In this document: in pieces, positions 22,370-35,760 of the stretch
Layout of the letters: each line of letters begins with the position of its first letter
Numbering within the stretch: the stretch's first letter is position 1
Assembly: GCF_043290135.1 (NCBI RefSeq)
Contig: NC_134710.1
Coordinates: forward strand, 10,674,821 to 10,738,820
Origin: Rhipicephalus microplus
Lineage: Eukaryota; Arthropoda; Arachnida; Ixodida; Ixodidae
DNA: 64,000 nucleotides
Direction of reading: 5' to 3'
The notes under the pieces: model-generated
Told to the model about the DNA's origin: nothing
The model's input: the letters and a program-made list of their open reading frames with translations, nothing else
Database searches by the model: none
Made by a program: the position numbers and the translations under genes

Positions 22370-24225
22370 TTAGCGCCAATACCGCGGCAAAAGTACACCC
22401 ACATTCTACAGCCACCTTGCTGTGGTCCAAGATGTAAGAAATGCAAACACTTTCAAGATGACCCAATTCGCAATGTCGATAGTTAGCTTTTCGATCTACC
22501 CAGACTAAGAGCCGGCTTAAACGACTCCGCACATAAAAAAATACCCTAATGCGCGACGAGACGGCCTACCACATGCCACCAGTGGTTTCATTCAGTGATG
22601 TTAAACAACTTTTTTGTTGTTCAGATTCTGGGTAAATACGTGAAACACCAGGCATACAGCATTTGCGCAGCGGTGGGTTTCTTTTAGAAAGTGTGGAGCA
22701 GAAAGAATTCTATAAAAATTACCAGCAATAATTCTTGCGCTGCTAGTGAAGCACTGCAGCTGTTTCTCGAACTATGTGTAAAACAGAAATTTGTGAATTA
22801 TTTAAGGTAGTGGTCTGAAATATTATAATTCACATTTACAAAGAATTGTAGTTTCTGGAACGTTGACTCGGCGCCCAATCACTGCGTGTTGCTGTATTGA
22901 CAACAGAATAATACAGTAACAGAAAAATAATAAACGATTAAGTCTACAGACTAAGTCTACACCAACGATTACCCCTGTAGACATAACCTGCCTCCCGATT
23001 TTCGTAAGCAGCTAACGAAGTGCGTAAACCTAAGTTAGCATGGAGCTAAGGCATGCCGAACCACCGCATTACTTTTTCACTGCCAACTGAGCTGAAAAGT
23101 GGCACAACGTATCAGGAAGGACGCAGTGATGAGCTTGTTATTCATGGTGAAACTTTCAGCGCACTATACGAACACTGTGGGGTCTCCATACGAAGAGCGC
23201 CATGCTCTTAGAATGAACGGACACAGGAGACACGGTCGGAACGAACCAAAAACCACCCACATTTATTTAACTAATTTTTGATCGACGATATTGTCCGCCG
23301 AATTAATATGCATCAACTTTAATGCACACGCTAGGACAGCCTTACACACAATCACACAACATTCAACCAGATAACAACCACAAGAACACACTCAAAGCGG
23401 CTTCGCCAATGCTTGACTTACCACGACGGCCCACGGCAGGCGGCCCACGGTGCAGTCCGCCTAGCAGCCACCGCTAGAAACAACCGTTCGCGCTAACCGC
23501 CGCCCTACAAAGAGACCCGCTCATCTGTCCCGTGCCACCACCAAGGCCTTTCGCCAGGTTTCACTGCCGGCGCCACCATTCTAACCATGATTATGATGGT
23601 GGGGATCAACGCTCGTGAGCACAACGCCCCCCCCCCCCCCCCCTACCACTCGATAGTTGTCACTCATGAAGGTGGCTTATACACAAGACACATAGGCCAT
23701 GAGGCGCAAACGGCTTTGCAGGGCGTGTTAGCACCCCCCACAAAACATACGAACAAAGTGAAGACAGGATGCACATAGTCTTAATGTTATTCGACCGTGT
23801 CTTCATGCAATGCGGAAGCATATTTTTTTCTTTTCTAACGACTGATGTATGTTGTCAGTGCTGCATAATATCCTTACGATATCTTGATCAGGCTCTTTAG
23901 AAGCCATTCTTGGGCAATGTGATTTGCACGGCGAATGCTGAATCAAGTGAACACATCGCTCATTCTTTCTCTTGTTGATTGCTTTTGTTAGCCCGATACC
24001 TAGGGAAGTATCTCTGCCTTTCTTTACCTAAGCACGGGATAGTTGTCATGCTGAAAAAATAGCCAAGCTTTTCAAACAGGTAACACATGAAGAAAACATA
24101 CCACTAAATTGGGAAGCCTAATCGTTTTGCATGGCATATATGAAGCACAAAACTACAGCTTTGTATCAGAACACTGTTAGAGCTCTCAGGTACAAAACAA
24201 ATGAAAGCGTGTACACGGAGTTAAT
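22370..24225. other. No recognisable gene
   Basis: Unassigned sequence with an uninterrupted C run at about 23627-23642. No frame resembles a known protein. Confidence 0.5.
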
Positions 24226-24226
24226 G

Positions 24227-24398
24227 ATGATGAGAGGGGCGAAGTGCTGGAGGGTTTCATCGCTAAAGCGTGAACCATTCGCGAATATCGCCCACTACAT
24301 TATAAAACACGTGACAAACACTGCATAGATTTATACAAGAAATTTTATTATTCGTAAGTGGTAGCTATACGTAGCTTCCCGCCCCTCTTCATTAAAAC
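24227..24398. mobile_element. Probable MITE
   Basis: The left end GATGAGAGGGGCGAAG and the right end, which on the minus strand reads AATGAAGAGGGGCGGGAAG, form imperfect inverted termini about 170 bases apart. The left part (GGAGGGTTTCATCGCTAAA) is related to the repeat at 53896-53980 within gypsy 3, so both belong to one family. Confidence 0.4.
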
Positions 24399-24401
24399 GG
24401 C

Positions 24402-24750
24402 TTTATAGTCTGTGAAGTGGTGGATTGGTGATGAGGCATAGTGGGATGTTTGCAAGGACGAAGTAGTGTGCAGTTTGCAAAGGTGTAACTATGGGTGGTC
24501 ACGCACAAACAAGGGATTGGCACAGTGGGACAATCTATGGTTCTTTAACGCGCACCTGGATACAAGTACACGACCATCTTGCATTTCGTATTGGCTGCCT
24601 CTAAATATTCAGTATTTGCTTTAAGGTCGGTGAAGTGGTGGATTGGTGATGGGCGTATTGGAATGCTTGCAAGGACAAAGTAGTGGGCAGCTGGCAAAAG
24701 TGAAACTATAGGCGGTGACGTACATACATCAAAGGAATGGACAGACCCAC
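24402..24750. repeat. Direct repeat, about 220 bp apart
   Basis: A block starting near 24402 with GTGAAGTGGTGGATTGGTGA recurs near 24627 with the same words, followed in both by GCAAGGAC(G/A)AAGTAGTG and a GGTGGT/GGCGGT stretch. By eye identity is about 80 percent over 110-120 bases. Confidence 0.7.
24536..24605 (-). mobile_element. Tick SINE body fragment
   Basis: GGTTCTTTAACGCGCACCTG and the following ACAAGTACACG match the body of Ruka-related tick SINEs (compare GGGTTCTTTAACGTGCACCC at 6297). The head is absent. Confidence 0.5.
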
Positions 24751-24759
24751 GCCTTTAGG

Positions 24760-27700
24760 AGCCTCACCTCTGAAACATTTTAAAGAGCCGTTAGTTATTG
24801 ATGGAGGCACTTAAATATCACAAAACCCGACAAAGCGTTTGCGCTTGTCGGCCTCCCCTCTCTAAATGCGTGTCCAGCGCAGGCCTTTTAACAGGGCCAT
24901 GACGCGTTAACCCAACATGCAGTTCACAGTGAAAAATACCTGTAATTAGTGCGTTGTGCCTAAATATATGTGAGAAAGGAAGTGTAAATGAATGTTCCAG
25001 TGCAAAATAGGAAGCCACCAGCTACAGACCACCCCACCGCCGGCGACCGCCATGTTTTCGTCACGTGTGTGCCATCATGTGCTGCATGAAGCGAAGTCTT
25101 CTATCGAAGTTACAGCATTGCAAATCATAATAATTTATTAACAAGCTCAAGAAAATTTAAATACCTTGATTGACCTCACAGCTGGACACGTATGAAATTG
25201 TTCACCGGAATGCAGCCTTTTTGATCACGGCAAGCAGACGCTTCTGGTGTGCTAAGAACACAGTAATTATTTGTAAATTTAATGCTCGACCACGCTGACA
25301 TTTTATGAGCTTGTTTATAGAAGCACAAGAATTAATCCAAGTAATTATGATTGAATGTACCCTTCATAGGACATCTTGCAAACTTTCATTTGAAACCATG
25401 CAATATACCCTTTAAATTGACTTGAATTGCAGAACAGCCGTCTGCCTTCGGCTTTCTGAATGTAAATATTTTAGTATAAGCTTGAAAATATTTCGCATTT
25501 TCGTCAAGTTGAGCATGTTGTAAATTCATCAAGAAAAGGAACATTCGACAAAGAAAAACGATATATTCCCCGGTATATACGCGGCATCATACACAAAAAA
25601 CCAAGGTGAAAAGGCTAAGGAAGAATTTAAAAATGAATGACTAGTCAACTCGCAAACACAGGCTCACGCTAGCCATGAAAAGCATGAAAGTAAAGGTAAC
25701 AGCATATATAAATAATCATTTTCTTAACAGTCTTAGTCACTTCCTAAAGACGCCCTCGCAAAACGTTTGTAATTACCATTCACGAAAGGCCAACCCCCGT
25801 CCTCTGCACGGGATAATGCGAAAAGAGCTAACCTACCGAATGAGTTCTTTCGTTCCGTTTTTATACCCCATGGCGATCACCATCGAAACTTTAAAACTTC
25901 TAACAAAGCTTTAGCATATTTTAACATAATGATCATAGAGGTAATATGTCGACTGTTATATTAACTCTACGCCAGAGGTGGTATGCTTAAAGATGTCGTG
26001 AAATGAAAATGAAGCTGCCTGGTTGTAACTTTGCGTGCTAATAAATACGCACAAAGATTCCAAAATGTTTTGGTGCAATGTTCAATGTATATTGATGATA
26101 TCCGTTTAAAATCATTTTTTTTGGGAAGGGGGGGGGGTTCCTAATCAGCCATGCGGCACTACTGGTCGCCATAGAGACTAACCTGTGACGTTAGTGGAAC
26201 AACATGGTAAGAGAAGTTATAAAAGCGTTCACTTTCTTTTGCTCGAGAACTGGTTTATAAGAACCTAGGAGAGAAAAAATAATGCAGCAATTTTCGGGCT
26301 CTCAGCTCTATGTATTGTGGAGGTATGGCGACTGATCTGCTTGGTTCCGTTTTCAAGTACATCCGGGCTCCGTCACATGTTGTCTTTGCTCACTCGGTGC
26401 AGGCATTCAAGTGTTTTTCCTGTTGGTTGCGTTATGTTGGTGTTTTATGGCGTGTTTCAAGTGGCTTAGTCATCGTCATGCCTATACTTAGTGGTCATGT
26501 GATGTCACTTCCGCCGTTGTCACCCTCTCTCGCCTTGCCCGGGTACCTACCTAGGTACCTACAGCAGTTCACGTGCTGCAGCATGGTTTGTTGGGGGCTC
26601 GTCATCTGTTGCTGTGTACGATTTTGAAAGGGAAGCATTGTGGTTTTTGTTTCATACTTTAACGAGCTCATCGGATCACGAAGGCCTCGCTTGTTCACTC
26701 AGTACAAGACCAGAAAATCAAGATGTGCGACACGTATACCAGCCACCGCGTACACCGGCTGCCCGCCACGGCCTACGAGGACCCATTATCTCGCTTTCAT
26801 TACAAACACTACAAATTGCGTGGTCCAAAATCAAGTGAATGGCTAAAGTCTCTCGAGCCGCAATTTTAAAAGTGGGTGAGCGAAGCGCAGCAGCTCCCAT
26901 CGAAAACAAGTCGTGCAGAGCTAAGCAAGTTTACAAGAGATATAATATTAATAATATTATATTGCTGCGGCCCAAGCACCAAAGTAGCAGTGGCCCCCCC
27001 TGGTGTTTAAAAGAGTGCTTATGTTGAGCTATTTGATTAAAATTTGTGGAAACAGCCGATGAACTTATTATACGAGGCAGATAGAGACTTCACGTGGTGC
27101 GTGCCGTGGTAATGCCGGTCATCACTTTTTTTACGCGTAGGTTTCGACACCTTTTTCAACTTGTATTTTAGTTTTGTTGTGCGCTAATGCACAGTGGAGT
27201 CGCTGAAAATGATGGAGACAGTGTTAGGAAATAATTGACCAATTTTGGAAAATCCTCACCTCTCAACTTGAACTGATCGGCTATACTATAAATTGAACTA
27301 ATGATGTTTCGCATTAGTTTTCACAGTTTATTTCAATGCAATACCCGAATTTCCGCAATCACCATCACGATTTGAACCGCCCCCCTGACCCGCTGATTGT
27401 GCACACAGTGGTCGTGGACAAGTTTGTATGTACTGTATCTTGGTCAGCTATCTCTGTTTGCAGGTAAGTGCTTGGCTATAGCACTTCCCCGTAATGAAGC
27501 TAAACCCGAAGAGTCAAATATCACCGAGATTCTTCAAGTAGTTTTTGTTCATCCGCACCAGCCAAACACGCCGGTACTTTTCAGAAAATCGCAATGTGCG
27601 TTCTCAATTTTAGGTAATAAACTTCAGCGAAGAAACAACCCAAAGCTCTGCTCCCTCTTCGAGGAATACTAAATCAACTTGCCTCACTAGCAGCTGATAT

Positions 27701-28300
27701 TTCCTCAAACTTGCATCGTGAGGCAAAACTAAACGGGTGCAAGCACGAGGAAACAACACGGCAGCGATAGGCGGCGGAGCCGGTAGGTACCCGGGCATGT
27801 CGGTGGCCCATTCCGGAAGTGATGAAGGGGCGCTGTGTGACGCGCGTGGACACTATGTATACCGTGTTTCTAGTCAGGCGTGCCGCACGACTTATCAATA
27901 TAGAAACAACGTATGTTACGGCTTTACGGCGCCGCAATTGAGATAGCAAGACGCTAGAAACCTCGGTGAGCTGTGACTCGACAAACATCGCCGCGTCGCC
28001 ATGCTTAGTGGACGACAGAGACTTTTTATTGGCTGAATTAAAGGGACGCCAGCTTAAGAGTTGAGGGTTGGTTGAAGAATCGAAATAGTGCTTTTATAGC
28101 CATTAAACGAACCCGGACGATGAAACGAGTCGTTGTATATGGGCGGCCAGGATTCAACACACACACACGCTTCGTTTAAAATTTTCGGGAAGCATTTCAG
28201 GATGCCCTAAACGTACTTGTGAAACTATACATAAAAATGAGAAAAGCCCCCCCTCCCCCCCCCCCCCCCGGCAGCACGGACTTCCGAATGACTAAGATAG
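24760..28300. other. No recognisable gene
   Basis: Unassigned sequence with G and C homopolymer runs (26130-26140, 28247-28270) and a short (CA)n stretch near 28158. Short frames here show no family motif. Confidence 0.5.
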
Positions 28301-28319
28301 ATAAGGAGCTAGCGACCCA

Positions 28320-29760
28320 TTGTTTAACAATAATCTATGAAAAAATCTTTAACCACTTAAGCTCCACCAAATGATTGGAAGATCTCAAAAATAATATCAG
28401 TCAACAAGTTAGGAAATAAAAAAAGAACCTGTTTACTCGAGGCCCATCTAATTTACTGGCAGCTCTTGCAAACTGCTTCGGTACATAATTTTTAAATATA
28501 TAAATGCTCATCTCGTGCAAATTAGCATTTTATCACCGGTGCAGTAGGAGTCCCGACAGGACTCATCCACACTCACTCAGCTTGTTGAACTTATAATACA
28601 TCTCGAGTAGTCTTCACCCCGCGAACCAAACAAACCCTTCAATTTTTTTGTTTTTTGGGAACCTTTCATCGTGAATCTCATCAAAAACCTATACCAGAAT
28701 TTGAACACATACTAGGCAAGCAGCCCGTTAATTAATGAATAAAGGATGACCCATCGAACCGGATGCAATTGGTACTCATTAGGCACACCAGATCTCATGT
28801 AACATTTGAAGTATCTCAGGGTAGTGTTTAAGCTCCAGCACTATATCTCGTCATTAATAATTATTTACCTGCAATTGAACAAAAGACTTGTTGCTGAGGA
28901 CTGCACACACTACACAGAAATCACTTGTGTAATCGACCGTGCCACCAATGCGTGGAAAACAGTGTCCATGCGTGGTGTGCTATAGGCGGCAAATGAACGC
29001 AAATGTTCAACAAACAACTATTTGCGAGCAAGAAGCAAGCACCTCGTACACGGGTTTCCTGATGCCATAAACAATGACCTGGTAACAGTAGTTTCAGAGA
29101 GCAAGTACCTTGGACAAGCAATAAAGGCTTACCTATTATAGATGGGATTGCCGTATAATTATTATAACTAATACAGAGCAGCTGTTTTTCTTAAGCGATG
29201 CCTTTGTCCAGCGCCCCGTGAGAATAAAGTAGTAGCTTATGATACACTCGTTAAATCAGTAATAAAACGTGCTGTGGATGCTTAGTTTCCATCGGCTAAT
29301 AAATTAATAACTATTAAAAAGAGAATGCAATCAAAATTCCTAACACTAATTTTGAATAAACTCCCAGACTCTCCAAGGACTTTATTCAAACTGGCTGGAT
29401 TACTCACTTACTCACAATTGAAAACGCATGTCTGATTGAAACTGCTTTATCAATTATTTCATTACAAGATCAATGTTTATAGGACTCACTACAGCTCTAC
29501 CGTACACATAGGAATAACTCGACTAAATCATTCATGCACCATAAACAAATATCGCCTTCACATTCATTGTTTAAATTCATTTTCTCTTCCCGCCACCCTT
29601 ATGAGAGCACGATGACTCTCCTTACACTAACATCAAAACTTTGTCACTAAACACCTCTCTATCTCTTCTCGAAAATTACAGGGTACACAAGCATAAACAA
29701 CAAACACTTCGCACCTTTTGTTAGTGATGTATATTACTATTAAAATTTATCCTGCAACTC
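28320..29760 (+). pseudogene. CR1/Jockey-like LINE reverse transcriptase, heavily decayed
   Basis: Across frames the products keep the order of a CR1-like RT. First comes WKISKIIPVNKSGNKKEPVY, matching the N-terminal 'trace' before the RPISLL motif, then a TQLVELI helper region. Near 28810-28870 lies VSQGSV with PALYLVINNYLPAIEQ, corresponding to GVPQGSVLGPLLF...INDLP. Next are ESKYLGQAI (about 29096-29122) and CLCPAPRENKVVAYDTLVKS (about 29200-29260), the C-terminal 'thumb' region. The catalytic YADD block cannot be found. Dozens of stops make this an old fossil. Confidence 0.5.
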
Positions 29761-29960
29761 TCATGCCACTAATCACAATTAAGATTTTACATTTTTTTCT
29801 ATTTTTATTAACGCTTACGGATATGTTGGGCAATAACTGCATGATCATAATTATATTGGTATGTTATGATGTGTCAGTGTTGTACAGTTTGGTGTTCACA
29901 AATCTGCATAGTTAATTTGCATATATGGATTTTTGTATCATCCTTTCACTGCCTTTAAAA

Positions 29961-31620
29961 AAAGGGTGCTTTATTATTTTTATCACTACTTCTGGAAATT
30001 TCTTGCTTTCACATATTTACACAGGCAACATTACGTATTCTTCTCGAACTTAAGTGACCGCTATCAATAACGCGGAATTATTCGATGGCACACCTATAAA
30101 TGCCAACATGCGTCACCGCTAGTGAGTTAATCGACGGTCGACCTTCTGTTGGACGACGATAGCGCCAGTGTGTATTGCTGTAATCTGGCTTTATTTCGTT
30201 GAAAGACCAGCAGTTTGGCCTGTGAAACAGTTTCATGTGGAACATACCGACTGCTGCATTCATCGACGTCCCAATCACATGACAATATTTTGTGTCCTTC
30301 TTGCAACAACCTTCAATGGGGTCGCCACTGTGTACTAAATATAAATAATCAACTAAATAAATTCGTAATGCGTTGCCAAGACGGCTGCAAAGAATAGGTG
30401 CCCCAAAGCATTCCCTATGAATTTGAAGTGAAAAGTAACACAGGGACTGAACTGGCGACTTCGTTCAGAAGCAGCAAGTTTTTAGAATATATGTTATGAA
30501 TGAACCGTAGTGGTAACTTATGCCTGTGACATTTTTAAGTACAGCTATTCAGTGCATCACTTTGTAAACCACAGAGTGGGCTGGGTGGCTCACAGACGAC
30601 CCTATTTTGTATGAATATTGTAAATAAACATTGATGAGACGTGTTCGCCCACTTAAGCAGTCCACAGAGAACCATGGCCTTGGTAATGCTCATCACGTTG
30701 TCATCGCCGGAACGAGATGGTCCCCTGCGCATAAAATGTACAATAACATTGAACTAGCAGTGCTGACCTTCTTGTCAGAAGAAAATTATGGAGGTTGCAT
30801 TACTAGTAAAATGCCGGGATCGCGTTGACTTCCCTTCACGTTTTTCAGCTTTTCACCTTTTTCTTGCACTGCACGATTATTGCACTGTCCACATTGCGCC
30901 ATCGCACTCAACCAATGGTAGGGAGTAACCTACACAACTTTCATAGTGCCATACGTCACAACTGCGACGAGCATAGAAACAACGATTGATGTTGGTGACG
31001 ATTTCAAAATGTGGCGGATATTTACTCTTGCTGACTAAACATCAGAGTACTAAAACTGTGGCACAAAAGCTGTTGAGACGCCAACCTCTTACGATCTCCT
31101 GTTCATAGTGAAACAGCGTGAAGGCAATGAACAAAGAGATAGTAGACAGCTGATAACCGGCTGCTTCGTTAAAATCTCCCTTTTGATGCAATCTTCGGCT
31201 CGTTAGCTGGAGTACAAAATAAGGCAAGAGATTGGGGCACTATGGTTTGACTGTGCCAGAACTAAAAATCTCGAATGTCAGACATTGCCTTAATATCATT
31301 TGAACAATGATGATTCAAGAACTTTTGGCTCATAGACTATTGATCACCAGGGAATACTGATGTCCAAGAATTGTTACTAAATCACTCCTAGGAAATAAGT
31401 ATATTGCAGGTATTTAGGAATTTCACAGTTCTCTAAAGGTTAGATCGGTGCAACCGGTCGATCAGTCACGATTACAGCATCAACCATTGTTGACACTGCG
31501 CTCCAGGCTTGAACATGTTGTTATGCTGAGTTATGACCACCTTCAAGCTTCAAGTTATGACAGTCTTCAAGGGTTCTTTATAGGTTACATTATAAACTTT
31601 ATTTACGCACTGTAAGTTAT
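29961..31620. other. No recognisable gene
   Basis: Unassigned AT-rich sequence; nothing supported. Confidence 0.5.
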
Positions 31621-31623
31621 GAG

Positions 31624-31779
<156 letters not shown>

Positions 31780-31785
31780 GTTTTG

Positions 31786-31964
31786 CTAGCTTCATACTGG
31801 CACGGGCATGTAGAGGGTTTATGACTGTTGCGCGGCTAGTTTCATCATTACTTGTGTGCACCGAAGGATTTGGGCTGAAAGACGACGACGAACTCATGAT
31901 GCTCGATCGAAGCTGTTTCTCTGTTTGTTACACTGTTACTAGGAATAATTTTATCACCATAACA
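31786..31964 (+). repeat. 5' LTR remnant of gypsy 1
   Basis: Shares GGGCATGTAG, TTTGGGCTG, AAAGACGACGACGAACTC and GATGCTCGATC(G/A)AAGCTGTT with the region at 36936-37070. The upstream part is missing where the microsatellite starts. Confidence 0.75.
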
Positions 31965-32059
31965 AACTGGTGGAGGTTCTGGGCACAATCCCAATTCGCT
32001 AGTTTGAACTGGAGCCACTTCAAGCTTCTGCCACCGTTTCAACAAATCCGGAGGAAAAC

Positions 32060-33289
32060 GTGGCACTTGGCTTCAGCCGCCGCTTGCTAAAACTCCCTTC
32101 TGAGTTTGGTCCCTTGAGCTCGGCAAGAATGACCACTACAATAGGAAGTAAGGTGCAAGAGAGCCGCGTAGATCAACTCACATCCACCCCAAGCGTCGTC
32201 TACACAGCACGCATCCCGAAGCTGTTTTATGGTGATGTGTTCGTGGACGTAGATGTCTGGCTAGACCATTTTAATCGGGTCGCAGCCGCGAATGAATAGA
32301 ATGAAACCAAGAAGCTTCACCCTGTGTATTTCTTACTTGAAGACTATGGTCGCTCCTAGTATGAGAACCTTGAGCCGTCTATCAGAAGAATTTCAGGGAC
32401 CGCTGTGCCAGACAGTCAGAAATCCCGAAACGAAAGTCGAGCAGGCTCTGCAGAGCCGGGTTCAGAAGCCAAATGAAAACGTGGCTACATTTATCAAAGA
32501 CATGTCACGCTTGTTCAAACACGCTGACCCAGAAAAGGATGAGACAAAAAAGTTCGACTCGTCTGCGGGGTGTCAAGGAGCAACTTTTAGCTGTACTCAA
32601 ACGCAAGCCCCCAAACACTGCCGATGAGTTCATTGCTGTAGTAACTATCCATAGAAAGAGCTCTTCTGCAACGCTGTCTGTAGTACGACCGCCAAGCTTC
32701 TGTCGCCATAGTGTCACCTCTTACCTGTGAACAAGACTTATCAGCACTCCGTCAGCTAGGGCGTAGCATGATCCGCGAAGAGCTCGAAAAAGTTTGTCCT
32801 ACTTCTACTCACCCGAGTGCAACGATTCTGGGTGGCATTATTCGCGATGAACTCAGAAATGTGACCCAACCATTGCTCCCAATGCGTGCGGAAGCTCTTG
32901 CTCTGTTTTACGCCGAAGCATTGAGGAGTCCTCAACCTTTTACTAGACGCCGGCTACCCTCAACTTTTTCACCACCACCACGTCAATTCGCTCCTGCAAA
33001 TAACTACGAGAGCACAATCCAGTATGACGTTCCGCACGAAGTCACCCGTAAATCTGACGTATGGCGCACCTCTGACAACAGGCTCTCTAGCTACCACTGC
33101 GGCGAAGCGGGCCATTTCTACCGCCAGTGTGCGTATCGCAGGATGGGCTTTCAGGGGTTTCACCCTAGGGCGCGTCGACCCAGCAACGGAGAGCGTCCTC
33201 GCGAGATTCAGCAATACGCAGCAGCCGTTTCTTCCTGCACAAAGCCATCGGCCAGGCTCACCTTTTCCTCGGCTCCTCGGCTTGCCTAG
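32060..33289 (+). pseudogene. Gypsy 1 gag remnant
   Basis: Gag packages element RNA. The frame runs from about 32060, shifts near 32295 and again near 32570-32710. A capsid-like part holds IPKLFYGDVFVDVDVWLDHF, then EQALQSRVQKPNENVATFIK and MSRLFKHADP. Near 33088-33130 is the nucleocapsid zinc knuckle, SYHCGEAGHFYRQC. Its first cysteine is replaced by serine, so the CCHC site is incomplete. The three frames and several stops show it is dead. Confidence 0.7.
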
Positions 33290-33479
33290 TCGTTACGCCA
33301 CGTTCTCTGGTGTATGAAACAGAATCCTAAGTCCTGGCCCACGCAAACAAAAAAAAAACTGAGACCAGTGGCCTCCGGGGGTGGGGCCACTGTTGACCGA
33401 ACGGACAAACATTCTCCTCTATGACCCGTTGACGATGCCAATTTCTGTGTCACCAAATTTTCTGAACGTGCCGCAGCGA

Positions 33480-33793
33480 TTTCCGCCGATATTTCTATAA
33501 CCGTCGACAATCACTCGGCCACCGCACTCGTGGATACTGGCGCCGATTGCTCCGTTATGAGGGGTAACTTCACGGCTGCTCTCCGAAAAGTGATGACGCC
33601 TTGGAACGGTCCGCAGCTCTGTACCGCGGGTAGTCATCGAGTGACGCCGGTCGAAAGGTGCACTGGTGCTTCGACCTTCATCGGGGCTTTCGTCGTACTG
33701 CGGCAGTGCTCCAGGCAGGATATCTTGGGATTAGACTTTCTTGGACAATATCGGGCTATTATAAATCTCCGAGAATGGCTGATGACGTTTTAA
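33480..33793 (+). pseudogene. Gypsy 1 aspartic protease remnant
   Basis: Contains the retroviral-type protease site DTGADCSVM (near 33533-33560) and, about 60 residues later, DILGLDFLGQY, the conserved flap-distal block. It lies between gag and RT as expected. The frame ends at TAA shortly after. The protease motif itself looks intact. Confidence 0.75.
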
Positions 33794-34339
33794 CGTAACG
33801 CACATTCTCAGGATTGCGAATCTACGCGATTGCGAATCACGTATGATGACGTTGCGTGTATTCGACTATTCAGTTACAGTACTGCCTCGTTCCAGTGTTC
33901 TGGTTAACGTGCTGAGCGACCGACATCAACGGAACGGCTTTCGGAGTTGTGGAAGGCAATGTGGCCGCACTCTTGTCTCGTCAAGTATGCGTCGCCCGTG
34001 GTCTCATCGAACTGACACAAGAGCCTGCGAAAATTCTACTAACAAGTTTCAGTCATGAATACCAGCACTTCGTGAGGCAGTGAGTCATCGCTTAGTTCGA
34101 AGACATAGGAAACTCGAGAGTCAGCTTATCATTCGCGCAACTCTTTTTCGGTCTTCACGACGACAAACTGTCTCCGGTTAAGCTTGATTTGAACTGAGCA
34201 CTACCGACTTCACAGCAAGAGAGTCTTCGCTCCCTCCTACTTTCTTTTGGTGGGTGCTTTGCTATGACGTCCTAAATCAAGTAGACGCCCATCGCGAAGC
34301 ACAGAATCATAACAGTGTCCAACAAAAGGCCTATTCAAC

Positions 34340-35760
34340 AACATCCTTATCGAGTGTCCCGCAGAGAACAAGACGCCATTCACGACCAAGTGCAAGAAAT
34401 ACTTGCTGACGACATCATACGATCATCTACAAGCCCATGAGAATCGCCGGTTGTGTTGGTGAAAAAGAAAGACGGCACATTGCGTTTCTGTATTGATTAT
34501 TGCAAACTGAACATCGTGACAAAAAATACGTTTATTGACTTCCTCGCATCGGCGAATAACTCGACCGCCTTTGAAACACTCGATATTTTTCATCCATGAA
34601 TTTGTGCAGTGGTTATTGGCAAATTGAGGTCAATGAGCGTGACCGGGAAAAGACCGCCTTCATTACTCCTGAAGGGCTTTTTGAATTCAAGAAGCTTCCT
34701 TTTGGACTGTGCTCTGCTCCCGCAACTTTTCAACGAATGATGGGCACAGTTTTGTACGGTCTCAAGTGGCGATCGTGTCTTGTCTATTCAGATGACGTCG
34801 TCGTTTTTTCAGTGATTTTTGAGCAACTGCTCAAGCGTCTTCATGCAGTACTTGAGGTGCTCTGAACATCTGCTGTCGCTGAAGCCCGAAAAATGCTACT
34901 TCGGCTACGAGGAGGTCAAGTTTCACAGCCATGTCGTCAATAGTGACGGGATTTGCCCAGACTCTGAGAAAACACTGGCTGTTGCTGCCTTCCCAACTCC
35001 AACAAACAAACAGGACATACGCTGTTTTCTGGTTCTTTATGAGCACTATCGTCGCTTTGTTCCAAACTTTTCAAAAATAGCAGAACTCTTACACCAACTC
35101 ACGAGAGACAACGTTCCTTTTATGTTGGTCCCAGAACAACATGAAGTTTTTGCGAGCTACGACGACGCCTCAAGACTCCCCCAATCTTGGGTCATTTCGA
35201 CGAAAATGATGACACTGCAGTGCATACAGATGCAAGTAATGTCGGTCTCGTAGCCGTTCTTGTGCAATGACAGGAAGGTGTCGAGCGAGTGATTGCCTGC
35301 GCTAGTCGTACATTATCATTGGCTTAAATGATCTATTCCACCACAAAAAAAAGAATGCCTAGCTAGCTGTCCTGTGGGCCATAGCCAATTTCCGACCATA
35401 TTTGTATGGGTGACTGTTCAAAGTAGTCACCGACCACCATTCTTTGTGCTAGCTTGCAGGCCTCAAAGACCCTTCAGGCCACCTCACTCGATGGTGTCTT
35501 CATCTACAAGAATTTGACGTTACGGTGGTTTACAAGTCGGTATGCAAGCACACCGATGCTGACTGCCTATTACGTGCCACAGTCGAGTCGATTCCTCCTG
35601 CCCAAACTGACGACGAAAGTTTTCACATGGCCGTCATAGCCTCCGACTTGGCTGAAAAGCAGTGTGATAACACAGAACTTCGCCCAATCATCGACTATTT
35701 CGAGAACAAGCTTGAACAGCCACTACGAACATTCAGGCGCACGATTTCATAATTTTTCTC
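34340..35760 (+). pseudogene. Gypsy 1 reverse transcriptase and RNase H remnant
   Basis: The RT begins with YRVSRREQDAIHDQVQEILA, then VVLVKKKDGTLRFCIDYCKL and LCSGYWQIEVNERDREKTAF. The catalytic loop is YSDDVVVF (about 34785-34808), so the two aspartates are kept. After a frameshift near 34860 the connection region reads SLKPEKCYFGYEEVKFHSHV. RNase H pieces follow: [13 protein letters not shown] near 35221-35260 and a C-terminal VVYKSVCKHTDADCL near 35522. In-frame stops occur at 34438 and several later sites. Confidence 0.8.

Noticed and set aside
27397..27672. 91-codon plus-strand frame with splice-like CAG/GTAAGT inside
   Set aside because: No recognised motif, and the splice-like signals would leave no sensible exon.
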